This document shows positions 5,492 through 5,632 of a stretch of DNA of 5,632 bases, one piece after another (positions within the stretch are counted from its first letter, which is position 1; each line of letters opens with the position of its first letter). Made by a program: the position numbers and the translations under genes. This stretch comes from Nitrospinota bacterium. Its GTDB lineage: Bacteria; Nitrospirota; Thermodesulfovibrionia; Thermodesulfovibrionales; UBA1546. The notes under the pieces are model-generated. The model did no database searches. It worked only from the letters and a program-made list of their open reading frames with translations, and was not told where the DNA came from. The stretch is from assembly GCA_018896985.1 (NCBI GenBank), contig JAHILQ010000288.1:1-5632 (forward strand), read 5' to 3'.

Positions 5492-5632
5492 TTTTTAACC
5501 TCCCGTTTTTTATTTGTCAGATAACCAATAACCAAGGCACCAAAAAGCAGTGCAAAGACGCCAATACTGTTATTCAAGTCAATATTACTACCTTCTGTTA
5601 GAAATGACCTGTATATTCCCCTTGCCTCCTCA
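5488..5632 (-). CDS. Unidentified membrane-anchored protein, C-terminal 47 residues (truncated by window edge)
   Basis: The frame is open from the right edge (first full codon 5631-5629) to a TGA at 5490-5488. The visible residues are EEARGIYRSFLTEGSN, then a short linker, a single helix (SIGVFALLFGALVIGYL) and a basic tail TNKKREVKK. That pattern is a C-terminal membrane anchor with the body of the protein outside the cytoplasm. The stop overlaps the GTG of the channel gene by 4 nt, so it is the upstream member of the same operon. The family cannot be recognised from this fragment. By position it may be another envelope component of the CobN-like system. The frame is supported by the helix, the tail and the operon overlap. 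Confidence 0.75.
   Translation of the reverse strand, partial: EEARGIYRSFLTEGSNIDLNNSIGVFALLFGALVIGYLTNKKREVKK
5499..5504 (-). promoter_or_regulatory. Ribosome binding site of the channel gene (decides a GTG start)
   Basis: GGGAGG precedes GTG at 5491 by 7 nt. The upstream gene stops in the same four bases (GTGA), so this start is well supported despite the non-ATG codon and implies coupled translation. Confidence 0.75.

Overview
The window holds one minus-strand gene cluster, read from right to left, with a further minus-strand gene at each edge cut by the window. In transcription order it contains: (1) the last 47 residues of a protein ending in a single membrane helix (runs off the right edge); (2) a 203-aa MotA/TolQ/ExbB-type proton-channel subunit; (3) a 112-aa DUF2149 protein with an ExbD/TolR-like layout; (4) a very large CobN-family (cobaltochelatase / Mg-chelatase H-type) protein with an export signal in front and a C-terminal membrane anchor; (5) after a 164-bp gap with its own good promoter, the N-terminal 79 residues of the nickel-responsive regulator NikR (runs off the left edge). 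Genes 1 to 4 overlap head to tail (4 nt, 32 nt, 14 nt) and look like one translationally coupled operon. Its promoter lies outside the window, to the right.

Working model (inference): an ExbB/ExbD-like pair uses the ion gradient to drive a membrane-tethered CobN-like protein outside the cytoplasm. No AAA+ chelatase partner (CobS/CobT or ChlI/ChlD type) is present in the window, although the usual cytoplasmic CobN enzyme needs one. The neighbouring nikR gene suggests a role in nickel (or cobalt) acquisition, release or insertion rather than standard cobalamin synthesis. Substrate and direction are not shown by the sequence.

The second theme is short repeats inside and between the genes. Five arrays of a 7-bp unit (NNNNACT on the + strand) occur in or beside coding sequence; four of them span about five units (35 bp). 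Two composite palindromic elements (GTCATTC...GAATCCAG-spacer-CTGGATTC...GATGAC/GAATGAC) lie inside the cobN reading frame and are translated. One of them, together with a heptad array, separates the best cobN start codon from its signal peptide.

Organism: a Gram-negative-like, moderate-GC bacterium. The cluster type, the Arg-Gly-Ser DNA-contact strand of NikR and these repeat families suggest Nitrospirota or a former deltaproteobacterial group, but the taxonomy is a guess. No RNA genes, CRISPR arrays, transposases or convincing plus-strand genes were seen.
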